Shown here one piece after another: positions 1 through 6,987 of a stretch of 6,987 bases of DNA. Location: the NCBI GenBank assembly GCA_017619985.1, contig JAFZRG010000175.1:1-6987 (forward strand), given 5' to 3'. Each line of letters starts with the position of its first letter. The stretch's first letter is position 1. The translations under genes and the position numbers were made by a program. Source of the DNA: Bacillota bacterium (lineage in GTDB: Bacteria; Bacillota; Clostridia; Peptostreptococcales; Anaerovoracaceae). The notes below the pieces were generated by a model. The model saw nothing but the letters and a program-made list of their open reading frames with translations. It had not been told where the DNA came from and did no database searches.

Positions 1-741
1 AAGTGGTTCGACGTGAACGGAAATACGGTCCTGGAGCTGAACGGAAACAAACTGACCGTTACCACGGGAAGCTGGTCGGAAAAGTATACCGTCCACTACG
101 AAAAGGGCGACTATTACAGTTACATCAACAGCAGCAAGGATTACGAGTTCGGCATCATGTCCAAGCTGGAGATCCGCGACGACGGCACCCTGTCCGCCTA
201 TGAGCAGATCCTGGACGGAGAGGGTCACGACTATCATTTCGTGCGCGAAGAACAGCTGGCTGCGGAACAGGCGATCCGCGACGAATCTAAGGACATGCCC
301 AAGACGATCGAATCCCGCGAGATCGAGAGGTTCTCTCTGTCGCTTCGCATCGACAGCGTCTATTATGACATCGACGAGGACTGGCCGCATGGCAGTTTCT
401 CCTGGGAACTGACCCGCAACGGCGACGGAACGTATAAGAATACCGTAGATATCATGGGACCCTCCTATATCGCGCTCCGCTATGAAGGAACGGCGGACGA
501 GGCCTATGCGGAAGGCCTGGCGGACCGTATCGTGGAGCTGGATCTGCCTGCCCTGAACGGCTACTATATGACGAATAACGTGCAGAAGCACAGTTATTAT
601 CTTTCCGTGAAATACACGTCCGGAGAAAAACTCGTGATCGGCGCGAGCGGCGATGCGGCGGATACCTGCCCGTTCGACGTGAACGCGCTGATGGAGTACG
701 TGAAGGATCTCGCCCTGACAGAAGGCACGGGCGGTTACTGA
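1..741 (+). CDS. Hypothetical protein, 5'-truncated by window edge
   Basis: I do not recognise this protein. The frame is open from the first base, so the true start lies upstream; a GTG at 13 is only an internal valine candidate. The visible 246 residues end at TGA 739-741. The first ~75 residues look like alternating beta strands (short hydrophobic/aromatic runs separated by G/N/D turns, e.g. NGNTVLELNGNKLTV). A charged helical stretch follows (roughly residues 78-100, rich in E/Q/A/R). A second beta-rich half has many Tyr residues and ends in a probable helix (FDVNALMEYVKDLAL). No catalytic motif, metal site or membrane segment is seen in the visible part. The style resembles small secreted or lipoprotein-like proteins of Clostridia, but no signal peptide can be checked because the N-terminus is missing. 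Codon use matches the neighbours. It ends 23 nt before iorA, so co-transcription is possible, but no functional link is evident. Confidence 0.82.
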   Translation, partial: KWFDVNGNTVLELNGNKLTVTTGSWSEKYTVHYEKGDYYSYINSSKDYEFGIMSKLEIRDDGTLSAYEQILDGEGHDYHFVREEQLAAEQAIRDESKDMPKTIESREIERFSLSLRIDSVYYDIDEDWPHGSFSWELTRNGDGTYKNTVDIMGPSYIALRYEGTADEAYAEGLADRIVELDLPALNGYYMTNNVQKHSYYLSVKYTSGEKLVIGASGDAADTCPFDVNALMEYVKDLALTEGTGGY

Positions 742-753
742 TCGCTTAAGATC

Positions 754-761
754 GAGGTGAT
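754..761 (+). promoter_or_regulatory. Ribosome binding site that fixes the iorA TTG start
   Basis: GAGGTGAT is an eight-base match to the complement of the 16S rRNA 3' end (AGAAAGGAGGTGATCC). The GAGG core ends 7 nt before the TTG at 765, which is ideal spacing. It lies 25 nt before the first in-frame ATG (783), which is too far. It therefore supports initiation at TTG. Confidence 0.8.
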
Positions 762-764
762 ATT

Positions 765-2594
765 TTGCATAAGGAATTCTTAATGGGCAACGAAGCCATC
801 GCCATGGGCGCGATCGCAGCGGGCGTCGGCCTGGTCTGCGGCTATCCCGGCACGCCTTCGACGGAGGTGCTCGAGACTGTCGCGAAGCACAGGCCCGAAG
901 ACTGCTACGTCGAGTGGTCCATCAACGAAAAGACGGCCATGGAAGTCGCCGCCGGCGCTGCCTATGCGGGCACGCGCGTGCTGGTGACCATGAAGCAGAT
1001 GGGTCTGAATGTAGCGTCCGACCCCCTGATGTGCGTGGAGTACGTCGGGGTGAAGGGCGGCATGGTGGTGCTTGTGGCGGATGACCCGGGTCCCATCAGT
1101 TCGCAGACCGAACAGGACACGCGCACGTTCGCGCGCTTCTCTAAGGTCCCGTGCTTCGATCCGTCCACGGCGCAGGAAGCCTATGACATGGTGCAGGAAG
1201 CGTTCGAACTCTCTGAAAAATACGGCACGCCGGTGTTCGTGCGGCCGACGACGAGAGTGTCGCACGGCTACGCGGACATCGAGGTAAAAGACCCGGAAGA
1301 ATATACGAAACACACGCCGGAAGGCTTTATCAAAGACACGAAGAAGTGGGTCATCTTCCCGCGGGCTTCGTTCCTGAACCACCAGCGCATCGAAAAGAGA
1401 AATCAAGAACTGACGAAGGAACTGTCCGCAAGCCCCTTCAACCGCATCGAGCCGGAATCGGAATCGACAGTCGGATGCGGCTTTGGGATCGCCTGCGGCG
1501 GCATCAGCTATACCTACGCCATGGAGGCGCGAAAGGAACTCGGCGATGTAAAGCTCCTGAAAGTCGGCACGCCGTTCCCGTTCCCCGAGGAACTGGCGCT
1601 CGATTTTCTGGAAGGTCTGGATCAAGTGCTGTGCATCGAGGAACTGGACCCCGTCATCGAACGGGAACTGACGTATATCTGCAATAAGTACGGCATGAAC
1701 GTGTGGATCCGCGGCAAAGTGGAAGGCTATACGCCCAATGCCGGTGAGAATACGGTCGACAGTGTCAAAAAGGTGATGGCGAGGTTTCTGGGCAAAGACC
1801 TGAAGACTCCTGTTGCGCCGCAGCTGCCGCCGCTTCCCGTGCGTCCGCCCGTGCTGTGCGCGGGATGCCCGCACCGGGCGTCGTTCTACGCGGTCAAGAA
1901 GGCGATGGCAGGCAAAAAGACCCTCTATTGCGGCGATATCGGCTGCTATACGCTGGGCAACGCGATGCCGCTCGACATGGTGGACACCTGCCTGTGCATG
2001 GGAGCCGGACTGGGCATCGCGCAGGGCGTGTTCCATACCGAACCCGATACGAACTGCTTCGCCTTCGTGGGCGATTCCACGTTCTTCGCTTCGGCGATCC
2101 CATCCGTCATCAACGGGTTGTTCAACCAGGCGGACTTTACGCTGGTCGTCCTCGACAATTCGACGACGGCCATGACCGGCCATCAGCCGCACCCCGGCAC
2201 GGGGCGCACCATGATGGGAAAAACAGTGCCTGCGGTCAGCATCGAAGGAGTTCTGAAAGGCGTCGGCCTGACCTGCGTCGAGACCGTCGACCCGCTCGAT
2301 CACGAGGCGGCAGTCGCCTGCGTAAAGAGAGTCGCGGCGGAGAAAGGCGTCAAGGCCATCATTTTCCGCTCGCCCTGCATCGCGGTCAGCAAGCCCTCGG
2401 GCAAGTGCGCAGTGGACGCGGACGCCTGCATCGGCTGCCGTACCTGCATCGACGAGATCGGCTGCCCGGCGCTGTTCTTCGCGGACGACAGGGCGGTGAT
2501 CGACGAGGCGCAGTGCACCGGCTGCGGCCTGTGCAGCCAGATCTGCCCGGTCTGCGCCATCGCTCCGGCAGGAAAGGAGGCGCGCCATGAATAA
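765..2594 (+). CDS. iorA: Indolepyruvate:ferredoxin oxidoreductase, alpha subunit
   Basis: Catalytic subunit of the cytoplasmic, oxygen-sensitive enzyme: arylpyruvate + CoA + oxidised ferredoxin <-> arylacetyl-CoA + CO2 + reduced ferredoxin. At 609 residues it is normal family size. The N-terminal pyruvate-oxidoreductase-like domain opens with GNEAIAMGAIAAGV and YPGTPSTE (residues 27-34). CAGCPHR (365-371) and GDIGC (390-394) precede the thiamine diphosphate domain, whose cofactor/Mg motif is GDS (436-438) followed by DNS (464-466). The C-terminus carries a two-[4Fe-4S] ferredoxin module: Cys 555, 558, 561, 567 and Cys 584, 587, 590, 594, with an extra Cys 597. The start is TTG; it preserves the usual few residues before GNEA and has an excellent ribosome binding site. 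The gene overlaps iorB by 8 nt, as expected for subunits made together. Substrate choice among indole-, phenyl- and hydroxyphenylpyruvate cannot be read from the sequence. Confidence 0.96.
   Translation: MHKEFLMGNEAIAMGAIAAGVGLVCGYPGTPSTEVLETVAKHRPEDCYVEWSINEKTAMEVAAGAAYAGTRVLVTMKQMGLNVASDPLMCVEYVGVKGGMVVLVADDPGPISSQTEQDTRTFARFSKVPCFDPSTAQEAYDMVQEAFELSEKYGTPVFVRPTTRVSHGYADIEVKDPEEYTKHTPEGFIKDTKKWVIFPRASFLNHQRIEKRNQELTKELSASPFNRIEPESESTVGCGFGIACGGISYTYAMEARKELGDVKLLKVGTPFPFPEELALDFLEGLDQVLCIEELDPVIERELTYICNKYGMNVWIRGKVEGYTPNAGENTVDSVKKVMARFLGKDLKTPVAPQLPPLPVRPPVLCAGCPHRASFYAVKKAMAGKKTLYCGDIGCYTLGNAMPLDMVDTCLCMGAGLGIAQGVFHTEPDTNCFAFVGDSTFFASAIPSVINGLFNQADFTLVVLDNSTTAMTGHQPHPGTGRTMMGKTVPAVSIEGVLKGVGLTCVETVDPLDHEAAVACVKRVAAEKGVKAIIFRSPCIAVSKPSGKCAVDADACIGCRTCIDEIGCPALFFADDRAVIDEAQCTGCGLCSQICPVCAIAPAGKEARHE
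2573..2580 (+). promoter_or_regulatory. Strong ribosome binding site for iorB inside the end of iorA
   Basis: AAAGGAGG is a perfect Shine-Dalgarno sequence, 6 nt before the ATG at 2587. It lies within the last codons of iorA, so the two subunits are likely translated in a coupled manner. Confidence 0.85.
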
Positions 2595-3156
2595 GAACAT
2601 CATCCTGTGCGGCGTAGGGGGCCAGGGAACCGTGCTCGCGTCCCGCCTCATCTCCGCGGCTGCCATGAAGGAAGGCCTTCCCGTGCAGAGTGCCGAAACG
2701 ATCGGCATGGCCCAGCGCGGCGGCAGCGTGTTCTCTCACATCCGCATCGGCGAAGGGGTGAACACGCCCATGATCGGCCTCGGACAGGCGGACCTCGTCC
2801 TCGGCTTCGAGCTCGGAGAGACCGTGCGCCAGCTGCCGTATCTGAAAGAGGGCGGCAAGGTGATCGCGGCGGACCGCGCCGTGATGCCCGTTACAGCGAG
2901 CCTTGCCGGCGGCTACGATCCGTCCGTCATGAAAGAGTATCTTACCGCCAACGTCCCCGACCTCACCATCGTGGAAGTGGAAGAAGCATTCAAGGAACTC
3001 GGTTCCTCCAAAGTGCTGAATCTGCTGCTGTTAGGAAGTGCTCTGCATACAGGCAGTTTAGGCTTAAGTAAACAAAGTGTTTTAAGTGCAATTCAAGAAA
3101 ACGTACCACCCAAATTCCTGGATCTGAACCTAAAGGCAGTACAATTCTATAAATAA
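2587..3156 (+). CDS. iorB: Indolepyruvate:ferredoxin oxidoreductase, beta subunit
   Basis: Second subunit of the IorAB complex, belonging to the pyruvate ferredoxin/flavodoxin oxidoreductase gamma-type domain family. At 189 residues it is about the usual length. The N-terminus has the glycine-rich GVGGQG motif (residues 9-14) and the conserved ETIGMAQRGGSV block (37-48). The C-terminal NVPPKFLDLNLKAV is also typical, so the protein looks intact. The start ATG has a perfect ribosome binding site and overlaps the iorA stop. Oddity: from about residue 149 (position 3031) to the stop, base composition falls to about 37% G+C by hand count (46 of 126 bases), against about 58% in a 60-base stretch just upstream. 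Codons switch to TTA (4), AGT (5), CAA (3) and GTA, while the encoded residues stay family-like. This suggests a recombinant 3' end, or selection acting on the RNA rather than the protein. Confidence 0.95.
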   Translation: MNKNIILCGVGGQGTVLASRLISAAAMKEGLPVQSAETIGMAQRGGSVFSHIRIGEGVNTPMIGLGQADLVLGFELGETVRQLPYLKEGGKVIAADRAVMPVTASLAGGYDPSVMKEYLTANVPDLTIVEVEEAFKELGSSKVLNLLLLGSALHTGSLGLSKQSVLSAIQENVPPKFLDLNLKAVQFYK

Positions 3157-3170
3157 TAATTCTTTGAATC

Positions 3171-3280
3171 TTTTGCGTTGTCCGAAGGGGTGACGCGAGG
3201 GAAGGGGCCCCGCCCCGAGCGATAGCGAGGGGATGGGGAAGGGTGCCCTGCGGCAGGACCCCGAAGGGCAACACCCAAAG
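3171..3280 (+). repeat. GC-rich foldable intergenic element with imperfect terminal inverted repeats
   Basis: The two ends are complementary. TTTTG (3171-3175) can pair with CAAAG (3276-3280), GTTGTCC (3177-3183) with GGGCAAC (3266-3272), and GGGGT (3187-3191) with ACCCC (3258-3262). A symmetric GAA/GAA internal loop separates the last two helices. Inside are a hairpin with two nested C4/G4 helices (3208-3238) and a small hairpin CCTG-CGG-CAGG (3247-3257), giving a three-way-junction-like fold. It lies between the iorB stop and the paaK ribosome binding site, and I see no open frame in it that looks like a gene. No U-tract follows, so it is not a standard terminator. It could be a dispersed REP/MITE-like intergenic repeat or a structured RNA leader of paaK. 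Only one copy is present here, so repeat status is untested. Confidence 0.6.
3208..3238 (+). other. Nested C4/G4 hairpin inside the intergenic element
   Basis: CCCC (3208-3211) pairs with GGGG (3235-3238), and CCCC (3213-3216) pairs with GGGG (3229-3232). The apical part GAGCGATAGCGA allows a GC/GC step closed by a GATA loop and flanked by opposed GA/GA that could form sheared pairs. An imperfect second copy of the 3' arm (GCGAGGGAAGGGG, 3195-3207, against GCGAGGGGATGGGG, 3225-3238) lies just upstream and could compete for the same C-tracts. Confidence 0.55.
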
Positions 3281-3288
3281 CATCATAG

Positions 3289-3294
3289 AAAGGA
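3289..3294 (+). promoter_or_regulatory. Ribosome binding site of paaK
   Basis: AAAGGA lies 6 nt before the ATG at 3301 and only 8 nt after the last base of the foldable element. It is outside the predicted stem and would be exposed when the element is folded. An in-frame TAG at 3286-3288 excludes any earlier paaK start. Confidence 0.7.
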
Positions 3295-3300
3295 CACACC

Positions 3301-4536
3301 ATGCAGATCTCCAAAACACAGATCGAACTCGTCAACAAACAGATCGAGGCCCTCGTCTCCGCCGGCAGCTTCTACGGTAAGAAACTCGCCGAAGCAGGCG
3401 CCGGCCGCATCGAGACCCCCGAAGACTTCGAAGCGCTGCCGTTCTCCGAAAAGGCGGACCTGCGCGAAGCCTATCCTCTCGGTCTCATGACCGCCCCCGA
3501 GGACAAGATCGTCCGTATCCATTCGTCCTCCGGCACGACCGGTCTTCCCGTCATCATCCCGTATACCGCCAAGGACGTGGACGACTGGGGCGAGATGTTC
3601 AAGCGCTGCTACGAATTTGCGGGGATCACCGAAAAGGACCGCATCCAGATCACGCCGGGCTACGGCCTGTGGACCGCCGGCATCGGCTTCCAGAACGGCG
3701 CGGAGAAGCTCGGCGCCATGGTCATTCCCATGGGTCCCGGCAACACCGAAAAGCAGCTTAAGATGATGGTGGACATGGGCTCGACCGTGCTCTGCGCCAC
3801 GTCGTCTTACGCGCTGCTGCTCGCCGAAGAGATCGAAAAGCGCGGCATCGGCGATCAGATCAAGCTGAAAAAGGGCGTCATCGGCTCCGAACGCTGGGGC
3901 GAAAAGACGAGAAAACGCATCGCGGGCATCCTCGGCATTGAACTGTACGATATCTACGGCCTCACGGAGATCTACGGCCCGGGCATCGGCATCAACTGCA
4001 AGTACGACACCGGTATGCACTACTGGGACGACTATCTCTATATCGAGATCATCGACCCCGTCACGCTCAAGCCCGTATCGGACGGCGAGATGGGCGAAGT
4101 GGTCATCACGACGCTCGTCAAGGAAGGTGCGCCGCTCATCCGCTACCGCACGCACGACCTGTCCCGGATCATCCCGGGCGAATGCCCGTGCGGCAGTAAG
4201 TTCCCGCGTTTGGACACCATCATGGGACGCAGCGACGACATGATCAAGATCAAGGGCGTCAACGTGTTCCCGAGCCAGATCGAGGAGATCCTGGCCTCGT
4301 TCCCGGAAGTCTCGAGCGAATACCAGATCCGCATCTCGCACCTCGACGGCAAGGACACGATGCGCCTTTACGTCGAGACGAACGGCCACGTGGACTTCCT
4401 GGATCTCGCGGACCGCATCGCGACGACCGTCAAGAGCCGCATCGGCTTTACGCCGCTGGTCAAGGTCGTGGAGATCGGCCTGCTTCCCAGAAGCGAAAAG
4501 AAGACGAAGCGCGTCATCGACGAACGCTACGAATAG
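3301..4536 (+). CDS. paaK: Phenylacetate-CoA ligase family protein (AMP-forming)
   Basis: Cytoplasmic adenylate-forming enzyme: arylacetate + ATP + CoA -> arylacetyl-CoA + AMP + PPi. The visible motifs in order are the phosphate-binding loop SSSGTTGLP (residues 75-83), YGLTE (219-223), the Cys pair CPCG (295-298), and GRSDDMIKIKGVNVFP (309-324), which leads into the PaaK-type C-terminal lid domain (about 325-411). At 411 residues it is somewhat shorter than the classical ~430-440-residue enzymes. The shortfall appears to be at the N-terminus, where the first helix starts almost at Met1. The in-frame stop at 3286 shows this is the real start, not an annotation slip. Its place next to iorAB, whose product or substrate is arylacetyl-CoA, suggests indoleacetate, phenylacetate or hydroxyphenylacetate as substrate. 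Specificity is inferred from context only. It sits 20 nt upstream of the peptidase gene and probably shares a transcript with it. Confidence 0.92.
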   Translation: MQISKTQIELVNKQIEALVSAGSFYGKKLAEAGAGRIETPEDFEALPFSEKADLREAYPLGLMTAPEDKIVRIHSSSGTTGLPVIIPYTAKDVDDWGEMFKRCYEFAGITEKDRIQITPGYGLWTAGIGFQNGAEKLGAMVIPMGPGNTEKQLKMMVDMGSTVLCATSSYALLLAEEIEKRGIGDQIKLKKGVIGSERWGEKTRKRIAGILGIELYDIYGLTEIYGPGIGINCKYDTGMHYWDDYLYIEIIDPVTLKPVSDGEMGEVVITTLVKEGAPLIRYRTHDLSRIIPGECPCGSKFPRLDTIMGRSDDMIKIKGVNVFPSQIEEILASFPEVSSEYQIRISHLDGKDTMRLYVETNGHVDFLDLADRIATTVKSRIGFTPLVKVVEIGLLPRSEKKTKRVIDERYE

Positions 4537-4544
4537 AACACAAA

Positions 4545-4550
4545 AGGGGA
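4545..4550 (+). promoter_or_regulatory. Ribosome binding site of the M3 peptidase gene
   Basis: AGGGGA lies 6 nt before the ATG at 4557. A second AAAGGA (4551-4556) abuts the ATG and is too close to act. The gap to the paaK stop is only 20 nt, which leaves no room for an independent promoter and supports co-transcription. Confidence 0.6.
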
Positions 4551-4556
4551 AAAGGA

Positions 4557-6478
4557 ATGAAGAGAAAAATGACCAGGGCCATCACGGCGGTATTGCTGGC
4601 GGTCTGCCTGATCGCAGGCTCCGCCGCGCCTGCGTTCGCCTCCGGTTTCGAAGGGTATGAACCGTTGGCACATCCGGATCTGACAGCCGGAGACCTGCAG
4701 TATACCGGATGGGAGAGCAACTCGTTCGACGCGATGCTGAAGCAGCTGGAAGCGATGGACGCGTCCGTGCCCGACAGCGAGTTTTTAAGCGTTTATGAAA
4801 ATATCCTGTTCGAATACGACGAACTATACGACCAGTACGTGCTGGCGGACGCGGCGTATTACGCGGACGTGAACGACGAAAAAGCCGCCGCGGATTCGGA
4901 CGAGATGTTCGAAAAGCGCACCGAAGCCGAAGACGCGTTCTTTCTGACCATGCAGCGCGTCCTGCACGGTCCGAAAGGCAAACTGCTCCGCTCGCAGCTC
5001 GATGACCTGTGGATCGACTGGATCGAGACGTATGTCGAGGAATCCGACGAGCTGGAGGCACTGTACATCGAAGAGAACCGGCTGGTGCAGGAGTATTATT
5101 CCGGGATCGCGGAAGCGGAGGAGAACGCGGGCAGCGACGAAGAGTACTACAAGATGATCAACGATCTGTGCGGTCCCGTCTTCATGGAACTCGTACAGGT
5201 GCGCGACGGCATCGCGAAGTGGAACGGTTACGACAATTATTACGAGTACGCGTTCGACAGCTACGGCCGCGACTATGACCGGGAGGATATCGAGACGCTG
5301 TCTGAGATTGCGAAGGACGAGATCGTCCCGCTGTTTAACGAGATCTTCGATACCTGGTGGGAACTGCCGTATCCGGAACACGTTGAAGACTTTTACGACG
5401 AGCAGGAGATCCTTGAGCGTCTCGGAGATTTCATCGGCAGCATCCATCCGGATCTGTTCGAAGCGTACTGGTATCTGCTGGAAAACAGGACGTACGATAT
5501 CGAATGGTCCGAGAAGAAGGCGTCCACGGGCTACACGGACAATCTGCCCGGCTACCGTGCGGCGTTCATTTTCAATTCGCCGTACGACAATTACCAGGAT
5601 TATTCCGATCTGGTCCACGAATTCGGTCACTATAACGCGGCATATCACGATCCGACGCCCGCGATCTACATGACGTCCGTCCTGGACGTCGCGGAGATCC
5701 ATTCCCAGGCGCTGGAGCTGCTCATCACGAATTTCGCGGACGAACTTTACGGCGAGGACGCGCCGTTCATGACCCTGGACGTCATCTTCCGCATGCTGAA
5801 TTCCGTTCTGTCCGGCTGCATGTACGACGAGTTCCAGAAGACCGTCTACGAGAATCCGGACATGACCCTCGAAGAGATCGACGATCTGGCGGAAGAACTG
5901 TGCTTCGCCTACGCCATGGACGGCAGCGGCGCGGAGCGGTACGACTGGATCGACGTGTCCCATAACTTCGATATGCCTTGCTATTACGTCTCCTACGCGA
6001 CGTCCGCCGTCTCCGCGCTGGATATCTGGCGCAAGTCGCTGGACGGCTGGGAAGGCGCCGTGGACCGCTATATGCAGGTGACCGCGCTGCCCAGCGATAC
6101 GGGCTACATGGAAGCGGTCAGGACCTGCGGTCTGATGGATTTCACGGATCACAAAGCCGTTACGAGGCTGATCAACGATATCCGTTACTATTACGATACG
6201 CATTACGTCGACGATACCTATACCGGTCCCGGGAATGAACCGAAGATCCAGCTTCCGGATCTCTCCGGCAAAGCAGACAAAGCGAAGGAGATCGCGCAGA
6301 ACCTGCTGAAGGCATTGCTGGTCGTGGCAGGCGCTGCGACCGTCCTCGCCATCGCGCTCATCGCGGTGCTGTGGAAGAAGCATAAGGGTGAGGAGATCAC
6401 GAACCAGACGCCGCCGAATCCGGGGTATACCGAAGACACCAGCGAAACGTCGAGCATCTATCAGGAGCGTGACGGCGA

Positions 6479-6482
<4 letters not shown>
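4557..6482 (+). CDS. Exported, membrane-anchored M3-family zinc metallopeptidase
   Basis: Oligoendopeptidase F/thimet-like peptidase that should cleave peptides outside the membrane. Residues 1-28 form a classic signal peptide (KRKMTR, a hydrophobic core, then APAFA with probable cleavage after Ala28). The mature part is very acidic and rich in Asp, Glu and Tyr. The zinc motif HEFGH is at 354-358. Glu380, in the block AEIHSQALE, is the probable third metal ligand. The downstream block HNFDMPCYYVSYATS (469-483) matches the family's substrate-binding/transition-state His-Tyr region. A hydrophobic segment at about 586-606 is followed by KKHK and a ~35-residue hydrophilic tail, giving a type I topology with the catalytic domain outside and the tail inside. 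M3 enzymes are mostly soluble and cytosolic, so this architecture is notable. All key catalytic residues appear present. It lies between paaK and the DAHP synthase gene and overlaps the latter by 4 nt. Confidence 0.92.
6463..6467 (+). promoter_or_regulatory. Ribosome binding site of the DAHP synthase gene
   Basis: AGGAG lies inside the last codons of the peptidase gene, 11 nt before the ATG at 6479. That spacing is slightly long, so re-initiation after the overlapping TGA may contribute to translation. Confidence 0.55.

Positions 6483-6987
<505 letters not shown>

Noticed and set aside
780..2708. A 642-residue reverse-strand open frame covering nearly all of iorA
   Set aside because: It mirrors iorA's GC-rich codons, is low-complexity (Arg, His, Ala, Asp rich), shows no motif, and the + strand gene is unambiguous. 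Such shadow frames are expected at this base composition.
3141..3175. Promoter for paaK in the AT-rich stretch (TATAAA, TAATAAT)
   Set aside because: -10-like words are expected in AT-rich sequence, and I find no -35 box at proper spacing. A promoter here is possible but unsupported.
3160..3290. Target-site duplication flanking the structured element
   Set aside because: I compared the left flank (TTTGAATC) with the right flank (CATCATAG) and found no convincing direct repeat beyond a 3-base ATC coincidence.
3208..3300. Rho-independent terminator after iorB
   Set aside because: Strong hairpins exist but none is followed by a run of T; the downstream bases are AAAGCATCATAG.
3233..3490. Small + strand ORF starting inside the intergenic element
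   Set aside because: It runs out of frame into paaK, has no ribosome binding site, and its Ser/Pro/Arg-rich product looks like a frame shadow.
3283..4389. A 368-residue reverse-strand frame opposite paaK
   Set aside because: It is a compositional shadow of paaK, with an Asp/Arg/Val/His-biased product and no family motif.
4557..4640. Lipoprotein signal for the M3 peptidase, using Cys17
   Set aside because: The residues before Cys17 are Leu-Ala-Val, so -1 is Val instead of Gly/Ala/Ser, and a good signal peptidase I site (APAFA) follows. A C-terminal membrane helix already provides an anchor.
4824..6383. A 519-residue reverse-strand frame opposite the M3 peptidase
   Set aside because: It is a shadow of a gene with intact catalytic motifs on the + strand; its product is Val/Arg/Asp-repetitive without domains.

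Overview
The window reads as a GC-rich anaerobic bacterium, most likely a Bacillota/Clostridia member. It carries an oxygen-sensitive ferredoxin-linked 2-oxoacid oxidoreductase, strong AGGAGG-type ribosome binding sites, tight head-to-tail gene packing, and a secreted M3-type peptidase with a Gram-positive-style signal peptide. The genus cannot be read from the sequence. All recognisable genes lie on the + strand.

Layout: (1) positions 1-741 hold the 3' part of an unrecognised gene that is cut by the window edge. (2) After a 23-nt gap, iorA (765-2594) and iorB (2587-3156) overlap by 8 nt and encode the two subunits of indolepyruvate:ferredoxin oxidoreductase. (3) A 144-nt intergenic gap (3157-3300) contains a compact GC-rich foldable element with imperfect terminal inverted repeats. 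It directly follows a sharply AT-rich 3' end of iorB. (4) A phenylacetate-CoA ligase family gene (paaK, 3301-4536) follows. (5) Then comes an exported, C-terminally anchored M3-family zinc peptidase (4557-6482). (6) A DAHP synthase gene starts at 6479, overlaps the peptidase stop by 4 nt (ATGA), and runs off the right edge.

How the genes may work together: IorAB interconverts arylpyruvates and arylacetyl-CoA, and PaaK makes arylacetyl-CoA from free arylacetates at the cost of ATP. DAHP synthase opens the shikimate pathway. The set centres on aromatic amino acids. It fits either salvage of indoleacetate/phenylacetate by reductive carboxylation into Trp/Phe/Tyr, or fermentative breakdown of those amino acids. 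The AMP-forming ligase and the DAHP synthase neighbour favour the first reading, but this is inference. The peptidase could supply peptides or amino acids, or may simply be a passenger.

Points most worth a second look are the structured element at 3171-3280, the composition break inside iorB near 3031, the DAHP synthase that lacks an N-terminal regulatory domain, and the unusual surface-anchored M3 peptidase. No insertion sequence, CRISPR array, tRNA or rRNA is visible. No gene-free stretch exceeds 300 bases.
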